Shown here in pieces: positions 55,546 to 64,000 of a DNA stretch of 64,000 nucleotides (position 1 is its first letter; each line of letters begins with the position of its first letter). The position numbers were made by a program, and so were the translations under genes. Source of the DNA: Adenophora triphylla var. japonica. Taxonomy: Eukaryota; Streptophyta; Magnoliopsida; Asterales; Campanulaceae. The stretch spans positions 310,001 through 374,000 of the forward strand of contig JAFEMH010000759.1 of the NCBI GenBank assembly GCA_022495995.1. Direction: 5' to 3'. The notes under the pieces are model-generated. The model had not been told where the DNA came from and ran no database searches. It was given only the letters and a program-made list of their open reading frames with translations.

Positions 55546-56058
55546 TCACATCATTCCCAACTGTTGATCTTTGTTCCCGGATCTCCTCGGCCGCGCACGA
55601 GCCACTGCCGAAAGACCATGTATATGTACCAATTCCTTTTCTTCGTTAATTCTTTCCTTCGGCCATGTTGCCCTTTGTCTTCTGTCTCGTACTACACCAT
55701 TCACCCCCTCTTCAAAAGAACTCAACCCCGAGTTCTCGTCCGATATTTGGCAATATCCGCCCCAGAAGAATAAACACTTTGAATAAATCAATGCTCTTCT
55801 CGTCCTCGGAAAAAAAGAGAATACTTTTCCGTCCCAATGAAATAAGTATTTGGAATAAATTTGTTCACTAAGCCCAAACCAACGTAATTTGTGTTCTTCC
55901 AAAATTAAAAATATGCTAGCAACGTCAGCACTCATCTGGCGATCGTTCGTCCCATCTTTCCCAGGGTCAACAATAAATACAGAATTAACGTCCTCCATGG
56001 ACTCTTCCACTAACTCCCAATTAATTCTTTCTTTCTCATTCCCATCAACAATTTCCAA
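55546..56058 (-). CDS. hypothetical ORF of the LARD-like element, downstream
   Basis: 170 residues on the minus strand (MEIVDGNEKERINWELVEES...). No known domain recognised. Composition is mixed, with acidic N-terminal and basic C-terminal parts (SAVARARPRRSG). It is separated from the next ORF upstream by a stretch with stops, so the two could be remnants of one longer frame. The product is uncertain. Confidence 0.35.
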   Translation of the reverse strand: MEIVDGNEKERINWELVEESMEDVNSVFIVDPGKDGTNDRQMSADVASIFLILEEHKLRWFGLSEQIYSKYLFHWDGKVFSFFPRTRRALIYSKCLFFWGGYCQISDENSGLSSFEEGVNGVVRDRRQRATWPKERINEEKELVHIHGLSAVARARPRRSGNKDQQLGMM

Positions 56059-56164
56059 CTCTTCATCTAAGATTGATGGTGTAGATCAAGTAATACCACT
56101 CACATCTTCATTTATGGGCCCAACTAGGGCATGATCATGGACCATAATATTTGCAGGAATAATT

Positions 56165-56611
56165 TCACCACATACCTTCGTCTTTTGCACATAAATCTTC
56201 CTCCTTAATTCCCAAATTCTTCTCTTCAACATGTTCTTCCTTGACTGCACAAATAACCTCCTCTCCCTTGAAATCTTCGTTCAAAGTGTTTGGATCTGAA
56301 GTTGATTTGGCTTCATATATACGCCTAATTGCAGCAGATTTTTTTGCCTCTAATCTCGGAATAACTACTTCTATCAAGTAATCAAGCCTGTCAGCATTAA
56401 TATCAATCTGCCTCCTATACTTTTGCTTAGCCGTTTGTTCGACCTCTGCGTCTTCCAAATCAAGCAATTGATATGCCCTTTGAAGACGTTGATTTTTCTC
56501 TCGTCGAGCTCGATCAAGATTATAATTAATTTTAACAAGGACAGCATAGGTTTCAGCAGTATTACCTCCATTAATGTCCATCTTCTTCGTTAGATCAATC
56601 TGTGTAGTCAA
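56165..56611 (-). CDS. hypothetical helical ORF of the LARD-like element, upstream
   Basis: About 148 residues, and the frame is open further upstream toward the primer site (ATTKADIDGITTAIAALTTQ). Highly charged and helix-prone: ARREKNQRLQRAYQLLDLED and LEAKKSAAIRRIYEAKS. The tail is acidic (EEHVEEKNLGIKEEDL). It occupies the gag position, but no capsid core or zinc knuckle is seen. It could be a degenerate or unusual gag; function unknown. Confidence 0.4.
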   Translation of the reverse strand: MTTQIDLTKKMDINGGNTAETYAVLVKINYNLDRARREKNQRLQRAYQLLDLEDAEVEQTAKQKYRRQIDINADRLDYLIEVVIPRLEAKKSAAIRRIYEAKSTSDPNTLNEDFKGEEVICAVKEEHVEEKNLGIKEEDLCAKDEGMW

Positions 56612-56719
56612 CGCGGCAATAGCGGTGGTTATGCCATCGATATCTGCCTTTGTTGTTGCTTGATCCCCTATAATGAATCAGTGATGAAAAGACAGGATAA
56701 AGCCTGCTCTGATACCAAC

Positions 56720-57197
56720 TGACGCATCACGAAAGCGATAGATTCGTGAATAGCAAGCGCTAAACACAAGAGCTCACAAGCAATGAACCCTAGAAAAGAG
56801 ATAACTGGAATCCACCAGAAAAGAGAGAAAACTCTTCAAAATAATATATAAAAAACTGAGTTTTAATCCAGCCCTAAAGATGTTTAAATACTCATAAAAA
56901 CCCTAAAATGAAATAAGCAAACAAAGACTAAAATACCCCTAATTAAAATACCAACATAAAGCAAAACAGAAACAAAACGGAATAAGGAAACTACTATTCC
57001 GACGTTGAGGCGCCCGCCCGGAGAAGACCCAGGCGCCTGCCTGGGAGCCAGAAACTTGCTTGCCTGTTGACGCTTAGACAAAGCGCCCGCCTGGGGAATG
57101 GCCATGCGGCCGCCTGGCCTCTCGTGGCTGGTGTGTTGCTGATGTTGCGTGGAGGCGCACGTCTGGCCAGGTTCCTTCCTCGGTTCCTCCTACATCA
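56720..57197 (-). repeat. 5' LTR of the LARD-like element
   Basis: TGACGCATCAC...CTCCTACATCA. GCGCCCGCCTGG-like motifs at about 57007-57170 lie 115-280 bp upstream (minus sense) of TATTTAAA (56890-56883). Confidence 0.93.
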
Positions 57198-57202
57198 TAT
57201 AG

Positions 57203-57683
57203 AAGGGGTATTTTAAGAACAATGAAATATACACGAGGATACTCTTTTCATACAAAACTGCGAGAGAATTAGATAGATTTTTGCCCTAGTTTTTCCGCTC
57301 AAGTACAAGAATTTGCTAACTAACAGAACTACTTGTTTCATTTCGGACAGATTTTTATGTACCAAAATTAACCTCAGTTCTCGTTGAGACTCATACTTAC
57401 ACTAACTGTCAGATGGAATATATATATATACTCCCTCCGTCCCGTCCGACTTAGGACATTCACTCCCGACACGGAAATTAAGGAATACTATTATAATATT
57501 AGGAGAGAGAATGCAGGGATTGGATGCATTTACACAAGCAAAATGTGTCACCAAGTTCACATCTGTGATGGTACTTCTTCAATGCTGCAAAAAAAAAAAA
57601 TCATGTCAAAAAATATTTTTCTCCTTATGATTAATGATAAAATTCTGTTGAAATCTAACAGGATATTATATAGTTATATATTA
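57203..57683. other. spacer with a half Stowaway element
   Basis: At 57429-57520 a CTCCCTCCGTCCCGTCCGAC end is followed by Stowaway-like interior, but the opposite end is missing. No SDR exon 3 is recognisable here. Otherwise AT-rich. Confidence 0.55.
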
Positions 57684-57899
57684 CTTCCTCCATCCCATTA
57701 TAATTATCGCAAATGATTTGTCAATGTTTAAATAAAAAATATATCTTACTTGCTTGTATAATGATAAAATTGCATTAAGATTATTGTTTTATTTAAAAAC
57801 GTAATATATATTTTGGGATAGGTTAAAAAAAGAAGTACAATAGTTATTATGATATCAAGTAAGTATAAAATATAAATACTTATTATGAGATGGAGTAAG
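57684..57899. mobile_element. Stowaway-like MITE
   Basis: Ends CTTCCTCCATCCCATTATAA and, inverted, CTTACTCCATCTCATAATAA. TA flanks at 57682-57683 and 57900-57901. 216 bp. Confidence 0.75.
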
Positions 57900-57976
57900 T
57901 ATAAAAATATAAGAAGATATAATGAAGATAATAAAAATACACACACATATATATATTCTAAAAGTCTATAGGCGGT

Positions 57977-58624
57977 TGTTAGATATCAGAACTGGCCTAG
58001 GGTCAAGAGTGTATAGGCAGGACCTAGGTGGGGTTAAGAATTCGGACATGGTTTATAATATCCCGATAAAATAACTTGATGTGGTTGAGAGATGGATGAG
58101 AATAACGAAGACTGTCAAGTCTCGACTGATCAACAATCAGTGTCAATAACGATGTAGATGAAGATAGAACTAAGATTGATAGGGAAACTTAATAAGAAAA
58201 TCTATTTATGAGCTGTAAGATTTGGGAAAACTTGATTTGTTTATTCACAAGCATGTCAATATATATAGTTACAATAGGGAGGAGTCCTATTCTAATATAA
58301 TGATATTAGGAATCTGATCTATACATTTAAATATCTAGTTTTCTAATCTATATACAACTGATTATACTCCAAGTCAATCTAGAATCCAAGACAGACTATG
58401 AAACTGGCGTAGCTTGAGGCGGCCGCTTGGCACTGGAGGTGGCGAGCGCCTGGGAAGCATAAGGTTCGCCCATGGAGTGTTGACGCTGAGGCGGGCGCCT
58501 GACTGAGATGGAGGCGGACGCCTGGGCGGCAGTAGGTGCAGCCGTGGAATGGTCAAGTTGAGGCTGGCGCCTGGCGATTGCTGAGGCTGGCGCCTCACTT
58601 TTTGTAGCCTCACTTTCTGTAACA
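57977..58624 (-). repeat. 3' LTR of Copia-3
   Basis: Plus-strand ends TGTTAGATATC...TTCTGTAACA (TGTTA/TAACA inverted ends), 648 bp. It follows the pol end and a purine-rich tract (TTGCGGGGGCATATTAAGGA, minus strand). GGCGCC/GGCGNNCGCCTG motifs cluster at 58410-58600, and an A/T TATA string (CTATATATATT) lies at 58267-58257. The partner LTR is outside the window. Confidence 0.75.
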
Positions 58625-59290
58625 TCCTTAATATGCCCCCGCAAGATGGACGATCCGAGGAGAAGACCAATCTTGGAAGTAAGATGTTGGAAGCGTGTGT
58701 GAGGTAGCGGTTTTGTCAAGATATCAGCCAGTTGATCCGAACCAGAAATGTGTTGAACACGAAGAGAGCCGGACTGAACTTGTTCACGAACGAAGTGAAA
58801 TTCAAGAGCCACATGTTTCATCCGAGAGTGAAAAACCGGGTTTGCAGAGTAGGTTGTGGCGCCTAGGTTGTCACAATAGATCACGGGTGTAGCTGGAAAG
58901 GAGAAGCCAAGCTCAGTAAGTAAGTCCTTCACCCAGGTGAGTTCAGCGGCGGTGTCAGCAATGGCCCGAAATTCAGCCTCAGTAGTGGATCGAGCAAGAG
59001 CACGTTGCTTACGGGATGACTAATTGATCGGGTTGTGCCCAAGATAGACCAAGAAGTCGGAAGTGGACACAAAGTCGTCTTTGTCACCTGCCCAATCCGC
59101 ATCACTGAAGGCATGAAGGGAGGGAGGAGACTTTGAGAAGATCTGAAGACCCAAGTGCATAGTGCCATGAAGGTAGCGGAGAAGACGTTTGAGTGCACCC
59201 AGTGAGGAGGTTGGGGGTTTTGCATTAACTGAGCAAGTTTGTTAACAGAGAAGGAAATATCGGGACGAGCGAAGGATAGATACTGTAGGT
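58625..59290 (-). pseudogene. Copia-3 RT/RNase H C-terminal fragment
   Basis: On the minus strand: a piece with LQYLSFARPDISFSVNKLAQ near 59290, then FSDADWAGDKDD-like text near 59100, a TAG at 59022-59020, STTEAEFRAIADTAAELTWV near 58980, then IYCDNLGATTYSANPVFHSR, FHFVREQVQSGSLRVQHISG and DQLADILTKPLPHTRFQHL. It is the end of a copia polyprotein, cut at 59298 by the CACTA element; the rest should lie beyond the right edge. The frame runs on without a stop into the LTR to 58396. Confidence 0.85.
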
Positions 59291-59316
59291 CACCAACACA
59301 CTACTAGAAACAGACC

Positions 59317-59800
59317 TTTTACCGACGGAAATTTCTGTCTGTAATTGCCCATTTCCGTCGGTAATTGGTGATTACCGACGGATTTCGTCTGTCGGATTCC
59401 GTCGGTAATAATTGGTTGGTAATACCGACGGAATTGGTCCGTCGGTATTTCCGGCGGATTGTCCGTCGGTAAACCCAAAATTCTGCCGAAAATCGTCCGT
59501 CAGCAATGAGGTACGCCGGTCGGTTTGCCGGAGCCATTGCCGGAGGGTACCGACGGAAATTTCCGTCGGTAAATATTAAAAAAATAAATAAATAAAATTC
59601 ATTACCGACGGTTATATCCGTCGGAAACCTTAAATTTTACCATCGGAAATGTCCGTCGAAAATCTAAACCCAATACCGACGGATATTTCCGTCGGTAATG
59701 AGTTTTATTTTTTTATTATTTACCGACAGATATTTCCGTCGGTAATTAGTTTTATTTTTATTTTTTTTTACCGACGGAAATTTCCGTCGATAATCTGTCC
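59317..59800. repeat. CACTA subterminal repeats
   Basis: About 15-20 copies of ACCGACGGAAATTTCCGT-type strings, often as full palindromes (TACCGACGGA...TCCGTCGGTA), in both orientations. In En/Spm elements such subterminal motifs bind TnpA. The density is highest between 59330 and 59620. Confidence 0.88.
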
Positions 59801-59934
59801 AGATTTAAAAAAAAAAAAAAACTGTTTTATTATTAAACCACCTGTAAACCTGTCAAACCTGTTTTAAACAAATTCCAACATACAAAGAAACACAAACTAC
59901 CTGTTTCGCTTGAAACAACCATCCAAATCAAGCG

Positions 59935-60155
59935 AAACAGGAAAGGGGTAAGGGGAAAGGGAAAGGGGTAAGGGGAAAGGGAAAGGGGAAAGGGGAAAAG
60001 GGGAAAGGGAAAATGTTTTGTTTGAACATCAAATAAAGGGAAAGAAACTGTATCTAACAACCAGAAGCGAAACGGGAAAGGGGAAAGGGAAAGGGGAAAG
60101 GAAAGGGAAACTGTTTCGCTTGAGGAAAAGGAAAGGGAAAGGGAAAGGAAAACAA
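59935..60155. repeat. G-rich purine tract (GGGGAAAGGGAAA)n
   Basis: The plus strand has more than twenty G3-G4 runs separated by A or TAA in two blocks (59939-60010 and 60076-60150). It lies in the 3' region of the TnpA-like gene. It could form quadruplex or triplex DNA; this is inferred from composition. Confidence 0.85.
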
Positions 60156-60193
60156 AATATGTTTGTTTATTACATGTCAAATAAAATGAATGT

Positions 60194-61958
60194 TTATCGA
60201 CCACGAGCACTGCCGCTACCGCCACCGCCACTTCGCCTAAGGTATTGACCGACTGATGAGTCTGAAGCATTACCGCTATTAGGTTGCTGTGGTTGCAAAT
60301 TCATGGTAGCCAAGTATTGTTGCATGCGCTGCTCAAACTGTTCCTCCAATATGCTCTGCACCTGGGTCTGCACCTCGGCCTGCACCTGGCTCTGCATCTG
60401 GCTCTGCATCTGCTCCACTTGCCTTTGAACCTCTCTCTGAACCCGATCATCAAACGCCTCTTGATCCACATGCTGACTGTCGGAGGAAGAAGAAGAATAG
60501 TACTGCGTAGTAGGGCTGCGGAATGGCATGTTAAAATACCCAGCACCATGTCCTCCGAATCCAGGCAAGCGGTCTCCCTTTGGTTGCTTGTCTCGGAGGA
60601 CAATGGCCGCCCAAAGTTTTTCACGAAAGGCGGGCCGCTCGGTGCTCTCAGGCTCCATACTTCCTTCTTCAAAAGCCTCGTCACGAGCCCGCCTATCATA
60701 CTCTTCCTGGAAAAAAAAAACATTATACACTATGGTAGAAAATAATATTTCTTTAACTAAATAATTTGTAATTTACTAATAGAAAATACTATTAACACTT
60801 ACATAAAGGGTCTGGTAATAAGGGTTAACCCATTCTGGCCCTGAGCCATCAGGAGCCTCCGCAGTATGTGTAGCCATAAACACAGCAGCTGCATCAGCCT
60901 CATCATCTCCGTGTTTCTTTCGCTTAACATATAAAAAAATTAAAACTTCAAAATTTCATCAAATAATAACAATATATGAATCAAATAGAGTATTGCTTAA
61001 TTTACAAACGGATAATAAATTAAGTAAGTTTACCATTCGGGACCAAGTCTCGCTGAAGTTAATCGATCCTCCAGTGTGCACACTCCCCCGCCCCTCTTGT
61101 GAGTTCCTATTATTTTTTGCAATTTCTGATTTTTTTTGAAATTTTTCACTATTCCAATAGGCTTTCCACTGCTCCCAAGCACTATTCGAGAAATTAGCTG
61201 GAGGCAAACCATCCCTTAGCCACTTTTTTTTCATGTCATATACTTTGTCAGCGTACCTCTTAGCAACTAGTTGCTTGAAAGCCTTCTCTATTTGTACGTC
61301 GGAGAATTCGGGGCAAGAATATATGTGTTACAAAAATAGTTAAAGTAGTTAAATAAACAGGGAGTAAAATAGTTGTTGCTAATTAATTATTAAGCGTAAA
61401 TTAGAACATAAAGATGAACAGGGGACTAGTCTACAAACTTTACAAAGGAAAGAGAATTAAGTAATTTTACCCGAAACTGGCTATACCAGATATCGTACAC
61501 ATCTTTTGATATTGACTTTGGGGTGGGATAAAATTCCTCAAAAGTATACCCACTGAATAAATCCCCAAACCATCGAGCAGGGTCTCGACAACCACCATGT
61601 ATAAACCTATTAAAATATTAATTAAAAAACAATATATCAATATATACAAATAAAAAGACAATAATAAAATGTAAACATTATAAATATGACATTTACAATT
61701 AAATAATACTTACTGGCCACTGGGAGAGATAGATATTTCCATTTTTCCTTCCTCATTAATAATTGTGTCCAAATTAACCCACCTGAATGGTTCACTAACA
61801 GGAACACTAGAGCTATCAATACCTGGACTGCTCACATCATCATCACTTCATCCAGAATCAGAAGTAGTGCCCCTCCCTCCCGTCCTTGGTGAAACAAGAC
61901 GATGGACAAAACTCGCAACCTTCCCTCTCTTTGAATGATTGCCACCTCGACCCGACAT
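60194..61958 (-). pseudogene. CACTA TnpA-like gene (Transposase_24 type)
   Basis: Five exon-like blocks on the minus strand. 61958-61714 starts MSGRGGNHSKRGKVAS. 61606-61471 has DPARWFGDLFSGYTFEEFYP. About 61322-61034 has WKAYWNSEKFQKKSEIAKNN then GSVHTGGSINFSETW, the hallmark of plant Ptta/En/Spm TnpA-type proteins. 60922-60803 has KRKKHGDDEADAAAVFMATH. 60706-60194 ends in a Gln-rich coiled coil (QREVQRQVEQMQSQMQSQ) and a Gly/Arg tail. It would bind the subterminal repeats. Codon 37 is TGA (61850-61848), and no clear AG precedes the third block, so this copy is probably inactive. Confidence 0.78.
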
Positions 61959-62104
61959 ATCTAAACTAGAATATTATATATGTAGACAGAAAATGAGTCA
62001 AGTAGAACAAAATTTAAATATTAGGAAGCATTCAAAATAATGACTACATGTCCAAGCAAATTATGGAGTAAGATGTTTGCAGCCAATATACACTATGTGA
62101 AAAG

Positions 62105-62275
62105 AGAGTCCCACTACCACCATCTACTACCACCACCACCACGCACCACCACTACGTACTACCACCACCACTACCACCACCACTACTACCACTACTACCG
62201 CTACTACCACCACTACTACCACTACTATTACTAATACTACTATGTATACCACCACCACTACTACTACCACTACTT
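62105..62275. repeat. (CCA/CTA)n trinucleotide repeat
   Basis: About 165 bp of CACCACTACTACC-type repeats between the TnpD-like and TnpA-like genes. Simple sequence; the short frame across it (YYHHHYHHHYYHYY) is not a protein. Confidence 0.9.
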
Positions 62276-62564
62276 AATTAATCTGAAAACAAGAAAATCC
62301 CCAACTCTAATTTTTGTATCTTCTACAAACTGAAGCCACCCATTTACAAAACAGAACTTTCCTCTAATTTTTTCAATAGTAGGAAGCATTTATTGTCCAA
62401 ATTATGAGATAGATGTAATATTACATAGCATGTAAGAGTAACCAAGTAAAATTGAAAAGCATAGTAGAGATGAAAAAAATGATTCTATCAATTGCAGACA
62501 AATTGGACAGTGATAAGTGATGTAAAATGTAAACATTATATACAAAACATTATCTGAATTAAAA

Positions 62565-64000
62565 CTAAACTGATTCATTCACTACAATCTTGATCACTAT
62601 CACTACAAAATTCAATTTCTTCTTCACTAGTTTCTCGTCGTCGTCTTCTTCCCCATCTTCATCATCGGACCCAGATATATACCCTTCTCCTTCCTCATCC
62701 TCCACATTGTCATACTCAATTTCATTGAAAGTGACTTCCTCCCCTAGTGGACGGGTGTTTTCGGTCATTAATGCTTCATCCTCGACATTATCATTCAAGG
62801 AAATAATCGGAGGTATAGGCATTTCCTCTTCTTGATAACAATCATTTAATGATGAATCAATATTTGAAGTAGACGTTTTTGCACACAATGGTATATCAAA
62901 AGTGCTTCTTGCTTTGGTTTTCCATACGGCCCACCATCCGCTAGACTCTCTTCGTCGACGGGGGTAGGGGATCATATACACCTGTTGTGCTTGAGATGCA
63001 AGAATGAACACATCATCACCATTATGCCTAGAAGAATGCTTTAAGTCAACGAGATCAAAAGTGCCATGTTTTGTAATGCCTCGCTCAGCGTCCCGCCATT
63101 CACAATTGAAAAGAACTACAGAATTTCCAAAAAAGTACTCCAATTCAATAACTTCTTTCAATACGCCATAATAATCGAGATTTCCTTTGAGATTGACCCC
63201 GCTATTCCAAGTTGATTTTGTTTGGCCATATTCTTCGGTGTGGAATACGTAGCCATTGACAAAATATCCCTTATATACATTCACTCTTAAGGACGGACCG
63301 TGTGCTAATGCTTGTAATCTCGCAGCTTTTGCATCTCCACGGTTGTTCAAAATCTAAATAAAAACACATAGATAGTAAAAAACTCATACTTCAAATTCTA
63401 TTGAAAACATTGAATTAATGAATTGGCATTTACATAATTATTAAACCAGGAGGGAAATTCGTTGTCTGTCCTTATTGAAATCAATTCAGGCGCAATGTCT
63501 CCAGCCTGTTCTTCGAACATACTGCATTCAAGGAGAACATAAAGTTGCTTAATTCGTATTAAAGTTATTAGGATTAACATTACTTAATAACAAATGAAGA
63601 ATGCTTACTTCAAGTAGTCCTCGACCTTAGCACGGTTAAGGAGAATATAGAGTTTAGTCGCTTCTAATTCTTTTTTGCTTAGCATGCGCGTGCACTTTCT
63701 ATTGCCAAGGAATCGACCAGGAGAAGAAAAAACTGAAATTTTTCCATCAGGATCAGTGACTCCCCATCATAATTGCGTCCCACTTTAGTGAACCTTGTCT
63801 CAATGTCGGGGTGAAAATATATTGAAACAAACGACACAATTTCATCGACAATCACTGATTCAGACATAGATGCCTCAACTTTTGCTCTATTGCTCATTTT
63901 CTTTTTCAAACTCCCCAAAAATCGTTCAAATGGATACATCCATCTATACTGAACAGGTCCTCCAACTCTAGCTTCATAAGCTAGGTGAATTGGTAAATGC
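62565..64000 (-). pseudogene. CACTA TnpD-like transposase, C-terminal part
   Basis: Reading leftward from the window edge: 63939-63770 has MYPFERFLGSLKKKMSNRAK and FVSIYFHPDIETRFTKVGRN (DUF4218 region); a frame change near 63763; then RKCTRMLSKKELEATKLYIL ending at a donor near 63607; an exon at about 63522-63434 with MFEEQAGDIAPELISI and PSWFNNY; and the last exon, about 63353-62565, with LRVNVYKGYFVNGYVFHTEE, DYYGVLKEVIELEYFFG and LFNCEWRD (DUF4216), ending in an acidic tail (SDDEDGEEDDDEK). The catalytic part lies outside the window. The frame change suggests an inactive copy. Confidence 0.82.

Larger units (their letters stand above)
55034..57197 (-). mobile_element. small non-autonomous LTR retroelement (LARD-like)
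   Basis: LTRs of 478 bp each (55034-55511 and 56720-57197), differing at about 20 positions by eye. Duplication TATAG at 55029-55033 and 57198-57202. A primer site TGGTATCAGAGC (minus, about 56718-56707) places the 5' LTR on the right, and GAGGTGGAGGAGAC forms the purine tract at the left. The 1.2-kb interior has two open frames without recognised domains and no pol. It inserted into intron 2 of the SDR gene 2 fragment. Confidence 0.93.
59299..64000 (-). mobile_element. CACTA (En/Spm) transposon, one end to the window edge
   Basis: Begins with the terminal motif CACTACTAGAAA at 59299, inserted in the Copia-3 pol fragment. Next comes a subterminal block of short inverted repeats, then a TnpA-like gene and a TnpD-like gene, both on the minus strand. 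The other end lies beyond 64000, so length and target duplication cannot be read. Confidence 0.9.

Noticed and set aside
55381..55773. plus-strand open frame across the LARD LTR boundary
   Set aside because: Runs against the element's orientation and crosses the LTR end. A shadow of GC-rich LTR sequence.
59833..60270. Phe/Pro/Leu-rich open frame opposite the G-rich tract
   Set aside because: Low-complexity translation of the pyrimidine strand; overlaps the end of the TnpA-like gene.
62040..62234. Tyr/His-rich open frame
   Set aside because: Translation of the (CCA/CTA)n microsatellite.

Overview
This is nuclear DNA from a flowering plant, most likely a eudicot. The evidence is spliced genes with plant-type proteins (dUTPase, a steroleosin-like dehydrogenase), Stowaway and Tourist MITEs, a tRNA-derived SINE, and nested Tat/Ogre-type gypsy, copia and CACTA elements. 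The species cannot be fixed from the sequence. The window is gene-poor: two apparently intact host genes, five broken host-gene fragments, and mobile DNA over most of the length.

Layout. 1-2880: decayed gypsy element on the minus strand (gag remains and an LTR-like end). 2881-5182: AT-rich spacer, a SINE with its target duplication, and an intact three-exon dUTPase gene (minus) with E2F-like sites upstream. 5328-8881: a hAT-type element, a 98-bp tandem array, a stretch carrying fragments of two unrelated genes (OEP16-2-like and AUG6-like, both broken), and a Tourist-like MITE. 8882-30292: a 21.4-kb Tat-type gypsy element on the minus strand. It has 736-bp LTRs and an additional antisense (plus-strand) gene between pol and the 3' LTR. 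That antisense gene is split by an 8.2-kb copia element (Copia-1, 12018-20247, duplication CCAAT). 30293-32772: an HSL2-like LRR receptor fragment, a 62-bp minisatellite and a CYP94-like P450 fragment. 32773-42930: a non-autonomous Ogre/Tat-like element (plus) made mostly of short tandem arrays plus a gag remnant. 43594-45686: intact six-exon SDR gene (plus). 46514-52794: copia element (Copia-2, plus, duplication AGATG) with nearly complete but disabled gag-pol. 52995-54902: LTR-plus-leader fragment, then the first two exons of a second SDR gene. 55034-57197: small non-autonomous LTR element (duplication TATAG). 57977-59298: 3' end of another copia element (Copia-3). 59299-64000: one end of a CACTA transposon with TnpA-like and TnpD-like genes (minus) running off the window.

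How the parts relate. The two SDR genes look like tandem paralogues that were separated and, for the second copy, destroyed by retrotransposon insertions. By-eye LTR divergence (about 4% for Tat, about 2% for the copia nested in it) agrees with the nesting order.

The most unusual signal is shared by unrelated families. In at least six LTR families, and probably a seventh (the decayed gypsy at the left edge), the U3 region carries clustered GC/CpG-rich self-complementary motifs, different in sequence for most families, lying roughly 30-470 bp upstream of a TATA box. I treat this as the main lead.
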